A stretch of 64,000 nt of DNA, from positions 1 through 64,000 of the forward strand of contig CAYYPE010000001.1 in NCBI GenBank assembly GCA_964473465.1. The letters are read 5' to 3'. The notes beneath the pieces were generated by a model. That model made no database searches, had not been told where the DNA came from, and was given only the letters and a program-made list of their open reading frames with translations. The translations under genes and the position numbers were made by a program. Numbering within the stretch: position 1 is the stretch's first letter; every line of letters starts with the position of its first letter. The stretch comes from CALHRB01 sp964473465 (GTDB taxonomy: Bacteria; Bacteroidota; Ignavibacteria; Kapaibacteriales; UBA2268). Positions 16,301 to 24,658 of this stretch are shown here, piece by piece.

Positions 16301-19300
16301 TTGGTGACAGAGGTGCAATCCTTGTTACAACAAACGGCGGTGCAAACTGGAACATACAAAATGCAAATACAATTAGTGATCTGAAGAGTGTTTACTTCTC
16401 AGACGCAAGCACTGGTTATATAGCTGGTAGTTATGGAGTAATATTCAAGACAACAAACGGCGGATCAAACTGGTCAAGAATTTATGATGATCCAGCAGTT
16501 AATTTCAATTCAATCGTATTCACAACACAAACAACCGGTTATGTTACAGGCGATTTTGGAGTATTGCTAAAAACAACAAACGCAGGAACAAACTGGACTG
16601 CATTAACACCAAACACATCATACAGCTTAAGCGATATTTTCTTTGCTTCAAGTGCAGTAGGTTATGCAGTTGGTGATTATGGTTTGATGATTGGAACAAG
16701 AGATGCAGGTGCAACATGGAAAGATATTATTCCAGCAGACATAAGTATAGTTGATGTTAAAAGATATCATCCTGATGCAATGCTTCCTGAAAATGGGGTT
16801 GGTCTCGGTGGTGCAATTTACATTTTAGATAGTGCAAATTATGTAAACCCCGGCAGACAAGATTCAATATCATTCAACAGAGTAAAAATTCAAAACAACA
16901 AAGCTTACACAGGTTCAGCCATTTATTCAGATAATTATGATTTGAAATTAATCTTTTCAAGATCATTGATTACTGGTAATGAAGCATACAGTGATATCGG
17001 TTACAACCAGAATGCTATCACAGGACCTGCTAAGAGCCAAAATCAGCAAATTATTGAAAATAAGGCATCAAGTGATTTGGCTGGCGCAACACTCTATGGT
17101 GAAATCATTGGACCATTGCCATCCACAAACTCGTCATGGGCAGCCAACTCAATATATAATAATAAAGCAAGATTCTTAATCAGGTTACCTGACGGACCAA
17201 ATACTAAAGGAGTTCTTGCTGGTAAAGGTGTTGGTCTCGGTGGAACTGATACATTAAGAGGTAACTACTGGGGCAAAACTGAAGCAAACGTAACAATGCA
17301 GGTTCAAATTAACAAATGGAATTCAAACGCAAATACTGAAACATTCTTTGTTGAATCTCACTTCAACCCAATGAATGAAACTTATATACCGTTTGTATTC
17401 TCAACAAATCCTGCTTCGTTAGCAAATCCGACACATCAGGGTCCATTTGAATCAACAGCAAGATTTAACTACAGACCAATTCCACTTAAGAATGGAGCAA
17501 ATGAAAATACTGTTGGTGATGAAACTATTCCCGAAGTTATGTTGATGTCTGGTTTAGTTTATGACTTATATGATAAAGGAACAGATATTAAGGCAGCTGA
17601 TTACTCAAACAGAAGAATGAGCCCGATTGAAGACTTTGCAGTTGGAATTCCGCCTGTAATCAGAAGATATACAGAACCAGAATATAAGGATTATCCATCA
17701 TTTGGCAAGTATGTCAGACGTTGGTTAAGAGATCCGTTTATTGCCGAACTTAGAGATAATAATGGTGATTTAGTCTATCCTGAATTTGCACAATTGCAAG
17801 ATGAATTCAGACCCGATAAGTATGGTAATTACTATCATCCAATTGGCTATCCATTGTTCCTCGAAGCAAGGGTAAATTATGACGGATTAGCAGAAAGAAG
17901 CAATCACGATACAAGATTATTAAATGAGAGTGTGTTCTTTGTTATAAATGAGAACACTGGTGACTTTATCAGAGTAAATATGAGACAGGTTTCTGAAAAT
18001 GCTCCATTCAGAGAAATTTTCAGAGCAAGAGTTGAATTAGTTCCAGATTCATCAAATAGAAACCCCAATACAACAATAAGAAGAACTATTGAAGGTTTGT
18101 ATAATCTCGGAACTGGTGATTATCTACTAAGAAACTTAATACATCAGCCATACAATGAAGATAGAGCAGCTCTTCCAGGAAGAAAATATCATGCTTCAAC
18201 AGGGTCATTCGGTAGAGTTCCAAATCTATTCTCGAACCGCTATTTGAACAACCCAGTTCCTTATATGGCACCATCCAATAATGGAACAGCTACATTCTTC
18301 GCAGGTGAGAGATATACTGCTCTTCCAGTAGATACAGGTGATGTGGTAAGAATAGTATCAAGAACGGTTCTATGGAATGAAGGTGTTATTCCTGCATACG
18401 ATGATGGATTTTCATTCAAGATCGTTGGTTCAACAAAACCACCGGTATTTACAGGAAACGTTGTTAAACTTCAAACCGATACAATTGTAAAAATCCAACC
18501 TTCCGAATATCCATGGAAGAGATCGGCTGGTATAATGGATACACTCAAGATAACAGACTTCTTGCACAGAATATTTGTTACCGAGGACAGAGAATATCCA
18601 GTATCTCCCGGAACCTATAGCGGTCTGACAGTTGACGAAGGACAAGGAAGAGATTCTATTCTAACTGTTACAGCAATGGACACAAATAAATTCTTTGATC
18701 CGAGATCATTATACTATCCTGATGATTATTCAAGATTAACATATACATGGTATGTGTATTCAGAGTCTGGGCTTGCAAGATGGTTAATGGTTGATACAAT
18801 ACCAGCTGGCGACAATTCAGTAGAAAATCCAAGAGATGGAGCCTTAGGATATATAATGTTCAGAGGTCGTCCAATAAATCCATACGTTGTTCCCGGTGGA
18901 GAATTTGTTGAAGTTTCAGCAGCTAACTATCCTCCACACATGAGAACAATCGATTCGCTGAAAAATCTTCCGTCAGGCAAGGAATTACCTGCAGATGTTA
19001 TAGCAAATTACATTGGTTTGTTCAGACCTTATATGTCAAATGCAAAATATGATATAGCTGAAGAACAAACCAGAGCAAGATATCTACAACAGGATACAAT
19101 TAATTACGGACCAAACTACAAAATTAACTATCTCTTCAAGATATTTGTTGTGGATTCACAACCCAGATTCTTGAATTGGGTTGCAACACGTGAGGAATCA
19201 GATAATCAAGCTGATACTCTAAGAAGAAGAATCAATAGAATTGGTGATGAAGAGGTTTATGTTGTTTATAAACCATCAGTTTATACTTGCGGAATGACTC

Positions 19301-21477
19301 AAGATAATGAAGTAAAGGCAAACTTAACTGATAAACTCAGAATGCAGTTAGACTTCAATACAGACGATGAGATGGAAGATGAATGGGCAAGGAATTGGGA
19401 CTTCAGGTTTGGTAAGACTGCTTATGGCTTTATGAACATAGCAATTAGAAATAATGATGGGTGGACAGGTAGAGGTAGTGATACAGTTGTTATTGACACA
19501 ACAACTTATGATGCTGATATGGACGGAAGAGATGATGATCAGGTGATTACTCAATCCAGACCATCATGGATGGCTAATGACTACTTATTCGAATATGATG
19601 AAGAAGATACTTCAAAACGCGATGTCTATGGTGTTCAACTAACAAGCTTTGGCCAAATCAATATAAGAATTGATGCAAACGAAGCATACCAGTTGTTGAA
19701 ACCAAGAGAGCAGTATAATGGTGCTTATAATACTGACACAGTATTCACAATAGTTGTCAATGACGGACATGGTGGATTGAACTTTATGCCAATGAAAGTA
19801 TTTGTCAATATTAAACCAACCATTATAACAGAATCATTGCCAAATGCCAAGGAAGATATTGATTATAATCCTCAGTTGCTTGATTCAGCTAAGATGATTA
19901 AGATATATGATCCAAACTTCCATCAAAATCATAGATTTGAATTAATTTATGAAGATGATCCAAGAGATTACATCGACAAAGACCCATGCTTCCCCGAAGC
20001 TGGTCAATGGGATATCAGAAATCTTAAGACAACACCAAGGTGGCTCAAGATTAACCCAGTCAGTGGTTTGCTCTATGGAACACCCGGAATTGAAGATGCT
20101 TTGAGAAATGAACAGGTAACTGTTGCAGTTTGGGATTTGATTGATGGAGAACTTCAGCTATCAGACGTTAAATCACTTAGCCTGTTTGTTGACAGTACAA
20201 ACCATAAACCAAAACTACTTGCAGCACCACTTGTAAAATGTGTTGACAAAGGAAGACCATACTCCGACACATTGATCGTTTCGGACTACGACCTTAAGAG
20301 ATTAGTAAAGAATCCTGGCGATATAGTAGAAACATTAACACTTAGAGTTATCAGACCTGCCAGTGGATTTACCATTGAGCCTTCAACGATAACCGGCAAG
20401 GGTGGTGGAAAAGCAGATCCCGATTCAATCAAGATAGTTATTAAGACAAATAGCTTTGATGCACCAATTGATCCTGATGGCAAAGTAACAATCGAAGTCG
20501 AGGTTCAAGATGCAGCTGGAGCAACATACAGATTAATCTACAGATTGAAAGTATCAGATCCAGTTGACTTTATCTGCCCGATTATAATCGAGAATACTTA
20601 TCCAATAGCAGGAAATGTTCCCGGTGATATGAAGAGTGCTTATCAGATACTTGAATTCGGTACAGCCGAAGGAGCAACAACCGGTGACGGATTGGACGGA
20701 GAAGTTGTTGGTAAGCTTGACAATCAATTCTGCGAATGGGAAATTCCACCAAGACCAACAAATGACGTATTTGATGCAAGATGGACAATACCTCAATCAA
20801 ACGGTACATATAGAAATATATTCCCGAGAGCAAGAGTTAACGCTGGTGTTACTGTTCAAGACGTAAGAATATATAAAGGTATATTCCAGGCAGGAGCCGA
20901 AGCAGGTAATACATCGATTTACTATCCAGTATCAATCAGCTGGAATAGAAATGACGTACCTGCAAAAGATGACGCTGTAAGAAATCCAAGAGGTTCTCAA
21001 TGGTTCATCAGAGATGCTTATTCAAACGGTACAGTATTTAACTATAACATGAGAACTGGCGAAGGAGCTCCTCTAACTGGTGAAATCTCCATAAAGACAG
21101 AAGGCGATAGGTTCAGAATACAAATCAATCGTGATGTAGTAGATGCATTCATAATTCTACACGATTGGGCAAGTGATGCACCAATAAGCGGATTACCAAA
21201 TGAAACAGGTATCATTTCTGTGAATCCAAATCCATTCACAAAATATACTCAAGTTGAGTTTGGCCTAATAAATAACGGCAGAGTAAAACTTGACGTGATT
21301 GACGCTCTTGGTAATGTAGTAGCAGTAATTGCTGACGCAGACTATGAAGCGGGCCAATACACAGTTAATTGGAATGCTGTTGATAGAAGCGGAAATGATC
21401 TGCCGAGCGGCGCATATACCTGCAGAATGACTATTGGAACCACAACTTCAATTTACAAAATGGTAATTGTAAAATAA
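13339..21477 (+). CDS. Giant T9SS-secreted beta-helix protein with embedded YCF48-like propeller
   Basis: A 2712-residue exported protein with a GGAGGTAAT ribosome site before the ATG and a signal peptide ending near SFAQ (residue 25). Residues about 25-840 and again about 1140-1290 show right-handed beta-helix features (repeated GGAIY, GNxA and NNxA motifs, typical of adhesin-like surface proteins). Between them, residues about 840-1135 hold seven tandem YCF48/BNR-like blades (TGYAVGDRG, KTTNGGSNW). Further on are cadherin/He-PIG-type Ig modules (INPVSGLLYGTPG near residue 2240). The C-terminus (about 2630-2712) is a T9SS sorting domain of FlgD-like type (NPNPFT, DALGNVV, NWNAVDRSGN, SGAYTCRM). 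A role in cell-surface adhesion or as structural outer-layer protein is inference. Confidence 0.88.
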   Translation: MRRLFRLSLLMVILCLLSFAESFAQNQVYVSGRIAPGQVRVFLKDSTYIINRDLVIGGTLIIEPGTTVLFYPQGRIIDSVGGRIIADGLASATYTSNPGGLDPIATPGSAQNPTGYSGYADLNYFFHAGVINRTTTNEPTVNSSKRDYIYNVVLNTATRRLENLRTEDIGLPLGSDRVKVTAEQAMMFIAARLEIDPMNDINLNIRPWSRVGDRPVTITTGRIKFIGQPDNNFSREWGHIVVLPGARAAFFRNVTFEGFRKDTTIDRIPYYAENQPGADWAEINATMKKLTNGSGGAITTFSSRTWLIDCEFNNNMARNRGGALQFLQTPDGFPKNVNITQYYPVDKNPNLTERDGSISSIIKNHPIPVIDKIDEPGNFEPLSDYDRQAYDDGRLAVYLGRVRNLKFSGNKVLLTNFGERFIGNPPVRVVMDLTDEPANFPQVTGNFAYGGAIYIAGKDGQGGMDSQIEIGLGVNNSIRLQGGSEIVFPNEDTFEAVGNSANNYQNSGNTLGSRGGAIYLGRYTSLLVAGKFNANETYTKYLQDSLTGTNIGWYSRGGAIYTENTFGRLQVRGGPRRDIINNPTEFTRNKSGAGGAIFNDGNTDPQISPIIGGSDVVVRTRDYGYNIKFSENTALTYGGAIYTLRNFTINGSGGVEANSIIGYGGKYPVIFENNTAGYAGGAIDVRIPSSSTMPPIEQRAVQIVRAEFRKNTVGQGIAEMNKTHIRGGGAIYSLNADLNVVKGVEFTGNKVYNGNGGALAIINPWTATKRYFVSDIDQVDVQSNMLATGFTSVDEVMTYQSDAYPPDARMLTRFLDNTIEVDEDILTSQSGSGTTQIGHGLQGTSAKLIATSFIDQNTGFAVGMNGTIVKITLGGSKWEYKNYNIPYRFNDVTFIGGGVGFIVGDRGIILKTVNNGGDWRVVRDPLDNFSLNSVFFVGTDIGYAVGARGKIFKTTDGGETWFDPVVSTQSLNNLNEVYFTGVNTGYAVGDRGAILVTTNGGANWNIQNANTISDLKSVYFSDASTGYIAGSYGVIFKTTNGGSNWSRIYDDPAVNFNSIVFTTQTTGYVTGDFGVLLKTTNAGTNWTALTPNTSYSLSDIFFASSAVGYAVGDYGLMIGTRDAGATWKDIIPADISIVDVKRYHPDAMLPENGVGLGGAIYILDSANYVNPGRQDSISFNRVKIQNNKAYTGSAIYSDNYDLKLIFSRSLITGNEAYSDIGYNQNAITGPAKSQNQQIIENKASSDLAGATLYGEIIGPLPSTNSSWAANSIYNNKARFLIRLPDGPNTKGVLAGKGVGLGGTDTLRGNYWGKTEANVTMQVQINKWNSNANTETFFVESHFNPMNETYIPFVFSTNPASLANPTHQGPFESTARFNYRPIPLKNGANENTVGDETIPEVMLMSGLVYDLYDKGTDIKAADYSNRRMSPIEDFAVGIPPVIRRYTEPEYKDYPSFGKYVRRWLRDPFIAELRDNNGDLVYPEFAQLQDEFRPDKYGNYYHPIGYPLFLEARVNYDGLAERSNHDTRLLNESVFFVINENTGDFIRVNMRQVSENAPFREIFRARVELVPDSSNRNPNTTIRRTIEGLYNLGTGDYLLRNLIHQPYNEDRAALPGRKYHASTGSFGRVPNLFSNRYLNNPVPYMAPSNNGTATFFAGERYTALPVDTGDVVRIVSRTVLWNEGVIPAYDDGFSFKIVGSTKPPVFTGNVVKLQTDTIVKIQPSEYPWKRSAGIMDTLKITDFLHRIFVTEDREYPVSPGTYSGLTVDEGQGRDSILTVTAMDTNKFFDPRSLYYPDDYSRLTYTWYVYSESGLARWLMVDTIPAGDNSVENPRDGALGYIMFRGRPINPYVVPGGEFVEVSAANYPPHMRTIDSLKNLPSGKELPADVIANYIGLFRPYMSNAKYDIAEEQTRARYLQQDTINYGPNYKINYLFKIFVVDSQPRFLNWVATREESDNQADTLRRRINRIGDEEVYVVYKPSVYTCGMTQDNEVKANLTDKLRMQLDFNTDDEMEDEWARNWDFRFGKTAYGFMNIAIRNNDGWTGRGSDTVVIDTTTYDADMDGRDDDQVITQSRPSWMANDYLFEYDEEDTSKRDVYGVQLTSFGQINIRIDANEAYQLLKPREQYNGAYNTDTVFTIVVNDGHGGLNFMPMKVFVNIKPTIITESLPNAKEDIDYNPQLLDSAKMIKIYDPNFHQNHRFELIYEDDPRDYIDKDPCFPEAGQWDIRNLKTTPRWLKINPVSGLLYGTPGIEDALRNEQVTVAVWDLIDGELQLSDVKSLSLFVDSTNHKPKLLAAPLVKCVDKGRPYSDTLIVSDYDLKRLVKNPGDIVETLTLRVIRPASGFTIEPSTITGKGGGKADPDSIKIVIKTNSFDAPIDPDGKVTIEVEVQDAAGATYRLIYRLKVSDPVDFICPIIIENTYPIAGNVPGDMKSAYQILEFGTAEGATTGDGLDGEVVGKLDNQFCEWEIPPRPTNDVFDARWTIPQSNGTYRNIFPRARVNAGVTVQDVRIYKGIFQAGAEAGNTSIYYPVSISWNRNDVPAKDDAVRNPRGSQWFIRDAYSNGTVFNYNMRTGEGAPLTGEISIKTEGDRFRIQINRDVVDAFIILHDWASDAPISGLPNETGIISVNPNPFTKYTQVEFGLINNGRVKLDVIDALGNVVAVIADADYEAGQYTVNWNAVDRSGNDLPSGAYTCRMTIGTTTSIYKMVIVK

Positions 21478-21488
21478 ACTAAATTAAA

Positions 21489-21516
21489 CCTGTTCACACC
21501 TTCGGGTGTGAGCAGG
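21489..21516 (+). repeat. UUCG-capped intercistronic hairpin
   Basis: A 12-bp stem closed by a TTCG tetraloop (CCTGTTCACACC / GGTGTGAGCAGG, with one T-G wobble) lies 11 bases after the giant gene. No T-tract follows, so it is probably an RNA-stabilising or transcription-attenuating hairpin inside the operon rather than a full terminator. Confidence 0.7.
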
Positions 21517-21564
21517 ATTATAATAGGTATGAAAATAAATTCAATAATAAATATGGAGATAACA

Positions 21565-23442
21565 ATGAAAAAATTTCTAAGAATTGCTGTGGGTTTGATG
21601 GTTATACTGGGTATAACTTTAAACTTGCAGCCATTGAAAGCTCAGGTTTATGGTGAGTTCGATACCATAAGAATAAAAACTGGTATCTCTTATCAAGAAC
21701 TTGGTGACGACAGAGTTGTAATCGGACCAGCCACATTCGGTTTACCTCCAATGTGGACAACTGATTTAGACGACGGCTATTCTTCACCGAGTGGAATTCC
21801 AATCGGTTTCCCATTCGAGTTTAATGGAGAGGTTTATACAAGTTTATGGATCTGCATTAACGGATTTGTAACATTTACACCTCCTCCGTTCGTTCCATCA
21901 AAGCAACCAAATGGATTGTTTATTGACGCTGTTTCTTATCCGAAAAACGTTATAGCACCATTCTGGGGCGACCACGTTTTCAGACAGCAGAGTGAGAGAT
22001 TTAATGGCTATATGCCATCAGAAATATCAGTTCTAAGAACAGACAGCGTGTTTGTTGTTCAATGGAAGAACTTAAATATTAATGATGGAACAGTCAAATC
22101 AAGTGTAGGTAATTTTCAGTTGAGACTTTACAGATCAAAAGATCCACTATCATTCCAAGGCGATATTGAATTTTGTTATGGTCCAGTAGCTGGAAATATT
22201 TATGATCCCGGTACAATAGTAGTAACTAAGGGTGCTTCTGTAGGATTGAAAGGCGAATTCAATGTAATGGGTGGTTATAGTGACTTTTTAAATGGATTAT
22301 ATTATAATAAACCACCACTCGAAGCAAGAACAAAAACTGATTTAACAAATCTCTGGCCACCATCTGATGGTGCCACAGACAAAAGAATCTGGTTTAGAGC
22401 ACTCTCAAGATTCAATGTTGACGAATGGTGGGGAGATGGTGACGTTGACTTTTCAAAAGCTAATCCATTAAAACACCAAGGAATGGATCAGAGCCGCTGG
22501 GTTACCGTTAATGATGCAAGAATAATTATGAGATCAATTGCAACATATACTCCACTCGACAGTGTAAGAAGAAGACAAGCTTATCACGGAGATGTAAATC
22601 ATAATGGCCGTTATTATTATAGTAATAGTAATGTCAGGACTGATATTCCTTGGAGAGATAAATATTATGGTGATAATCTGCCTGCAGAAGTCAGCTCAAT
22701 TAAGAGAATTTTCTTCCAGTGTAATGAATATGATGCAGCATTGATTCTTCATTATATAAGTGCAAGGCTGCCTGAGCTTCCATGGCTGCTTGATACAGTT
22801 CCACAATATGGTAAGATAGGTGCAAATGACATTGCTAATGGTTTCAAATTTGGAAATGCAAACTTAATATCAGAAAATACTTACAGAATTCCTGTTTATC
22901 TAAATGGCTATATGAAAGGTGCCATTGGAGGTAAATTCAAAGTAAACGGTGAACTTATTGATGCAGCAAGTGCAGGTAATTTGCTTGTTGAATACTCTGG
23001 AAACAACGTAGTTATTGCCGGATCTGACGAATTCGACGCTCAAACTCCTGTATGCTATCTTACAGTCAGAAGCGATAAACCCGAGATGTCAATTTCGGAT
23101 ATAAGGTTTAATGATGTTAAAGTTGATGATTACAAAGCTACATTATTAACAGTTGAAGAAAATGATAATTCAGTTTTAGTTAGTAATTATCCAAATCCAT
23201 TCAGTAATAAAACATCATTCAATCTGAATTTACCAAAATCCGGAAATTATAAACTGGTCGTTGTTGATGCATTAGGTAATACGGTGAAAACTTTACTTGA
23301 TGGATATGCCGATGCAGGAAATTCAGTCGTTGACTGGGACGGAACAAACCAATCTGGCAATAAGGTTGAATCTGGAATGTACTTATTCAAACTGACCGGC
23401 GATAATGTTACCGTTTCTGGAAAATTGGTTATTACAAGGTAA
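21565..23442 (+). CDS. T9SS-secreted protein with dockerin-like and cohesin-like parts
   Basis: A 625-residue exported protein. I chose the ATG at 21565 because it is preceded by GGAG at 6 bases and begins a proper signal peptide (MKKFLRIAVGLMVILG up to LKAQ); upstream in-frame ATGs lie in the hairpin spacer. The N-terminal part (GIPIGFPFEFNG, LWICINGFVTF) resembles the nidogen-like surface domain of large Bacteroidota proteins. Residues about 310-350 contain a GDVNHNGRYY segment like a dockerin calcium loop, then a cohesin-like stretch (DAQTPVCYLTV). The end is a FlgD-like T9SS domain (NYPNPFSN, DALGNTV, DWDGTNQSGN). Same operon as the giant protein. Confidence 0.85.
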   Translation: MKKFLRIAVGLMVILGITLNLQPLKAQVYGEFDTIRIKTGISYQELGDDRVVIGPATFGLPPMWTTDLDDGYSSPSGIPIGFPFEFNGEVYTSLWICINGFVTFTPPPFVPSKQPNGLFIDAVSYPKNVIAPFWGDHVFRQQSERFNGYMPSEISVLRTDSVFVVQWKNLNINDGTVKSSVGNFQLRLYRSKDPLSFQGDIEFCYGPVAGNIYDPGTIVVTKGASVGLKGEFNVMGGYSDFLNGLYYNKPPLEARTKTDLTNLWPPSDGATDKRIWFRALSRFNVDEWWGDGDVDFSKANPLKHQGMDQSRWVTVNDARIIMRSIATYTPLDSVRRRQAYHGDVNHNGRYYYSNSNVRTDIPWRDKYYGDNLPAEVSSIKRIFFQCNEYDAALILHYISARLPELPWLLDTVPQYGKIGANDIANGFKFGNANLISENTYRIPVYLNGYMKGAIGGKFKVNGELIDAASAGNLLVEYSGNNVVIAGSDEFDAQTPVCYLTVRSDKPEMSISDIRFNDVKVDDYKATLLTVEENDNSVLVSNYPNPFSNKTSFNLNLPKSGNYKLVVVDALGNTVKTLLDGYADAGNSVVDWDGTNQSGNKVESGMYLFKLTGDNVTVSGKLVITR

Positions 23443-24625
23443 TAAATTAATATTTCTGCTAACTGTCTGGTTGCTCGTTTTGTGCAGCCAGACAGGCAAA
23501 GCAGGAGATACAGTTGACGTTGTTCTTTCTCAAGTTGGTACAATAGATGTTTGCGGAGAAAAATCCGACAAAGATATAATAATATTAATTTCAGTCGGGA
23601 GAGTTCTTCAAACAGATTCATTGTTCGGATTTAATTTTGAAATTAAATATGATTCGGTGAAGTTTAAATTTCATTCACCGGTTTACTTGAATACTTTAGC
23701 TGAGTTCTTTGACATTAAAGATGTAAACTTTGGAAAAAAAGGTTTAGTAAGAGGTTATGCTTCAGTTGGACTTTTAGGGAGTCAAATATCAGGCAACAGA
23801 CCGCTGATAGGTATTTATGGAGAATATATAGACAATTGTCCCGGTTCATCAGAAATAAGTTTGAGTTATATTGAATTTACAGATGAGTTTAAAAAAGTAA
23901 TTAGAAATTATGTTCCAGCAACTGTTAAAGCGATAGAAGGCGATGAACCAAACAGGTTTTTAAGAACAGATTTTGAGTTGGATTCCATTGCAAGTTTAGT
24001 AAAGGATACTATATTTGATTTAAGAATAAAATTGCAAGCGGGAACACAGATAAAACCCGATACAATTGATTTTGAAATAATAGCAGATAATAAAGATATT
24101 ATAGCACTTGTTGATTTTTCGCTTAGTGATGGATTGGAACTTATTACGAAAGAATTTTCTGATAGCAGTAAATTGAAGTTAAAAACTGCAATTAAAAAGC
24201 TGAATGAGCAATACATTGATTTAAGAGTAAGGATTAGAGAGAATAAGACTGATAGCTCAATAATAAAAGTGAAACCAATAAACACAAATTACTGTTCATG
24301 TGTTACAAGATTATACGAAGACTCAATATTAATAAAGAGTAAACAAAAAATTGACACATCAACAGTGGTTTGGGAACAAGAAGATGACAGAAGGACATTG
24401 ATGAATTATTATGATTATGTATCAGACTCATTTATACTTGATTTGAATGATTATATAAACGGAATAATAAATATATATGAAATTAACGGAGCATTGATTT
24501 TAGAAAGGAAAATTGGCTGGAGCAAAAAAATCTCGATAGATGGAAAATATTTAAATAAAGGAATTTATTTAGCTATAATTAAAACAGAATTGAAAATTAA
24601 TAAAATAATATTGATAAAAAATTAA
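23405..24625 (+). CDS. T9SS-secreted protein of unknown function
   Basis: A 406-residue protein whose only in-frame ATG overlaps the preceding gene by 38 bases, so translation is probably coupled. The first 15 or so residues are not signal-like; a hydrophobic core (LIFLLTVWLLVLC) follows at residues 15-27, which together still serve as a signal peptide. The body begins DTVDVVLSQVGTIDVCG and resembles cohesin-like Bacteroidota modules (FGFNFEIKYDSVKFKF). The last about 65 residues form a T9SS sorting domain (IINIYEINGALI, LNKGIYLAI, NKIILIKN). The second and third genes of this set share the cohesin-like pattern, suggesting related surface roles. Confidence 0.75.
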   Translation: MLPFLENWLLQGNKLIFLLTVWLLVLCSQTGKAGDTVDVVLSQVGTIDVCGEKSDKDIIILISVGRVLQTDSLFGFNFEIKYDSVKFKFHSPVYLNTLAEFFDIKDVNFGKKGLVRGYASVGLLGSQISGNRPLIGIYGEYIDNCPGSSEISLSYIEFTDEFKKVIRNYVPATVKAIEGDEPNRFLRTDFELDSIASLVKDTIFDLRIKLQAGTQIKPDTIDFEIIADNKDIIALVDFSLSDGLELITKEFSDSSKLKLKTAIKKLNEQYIDLRVRIRENKTDSSIIKVKPINTNYCSCVTRLYEDSILIKSKQKIDTSTVVWEQEDDRRTLMNYYDYVSDSFILDLNDYINGIINIYEINGALILERKIGWSKKISIDGKYLNKGIYLAIIKTELKINKIILIKN

Positions 24626-24658
24626 ATTAATCGTTTACCAAAATATTAGGGGGTATTC

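Noticed and set aside
15871..16740. YCF48-like repeats as evidence of photosynthesis
   Set aside because: YCF48/BNR blades occur in many secreted proteins of non-phototrophs, and the host protein has a T9SS tail; no photosynthesis gene is in the window.
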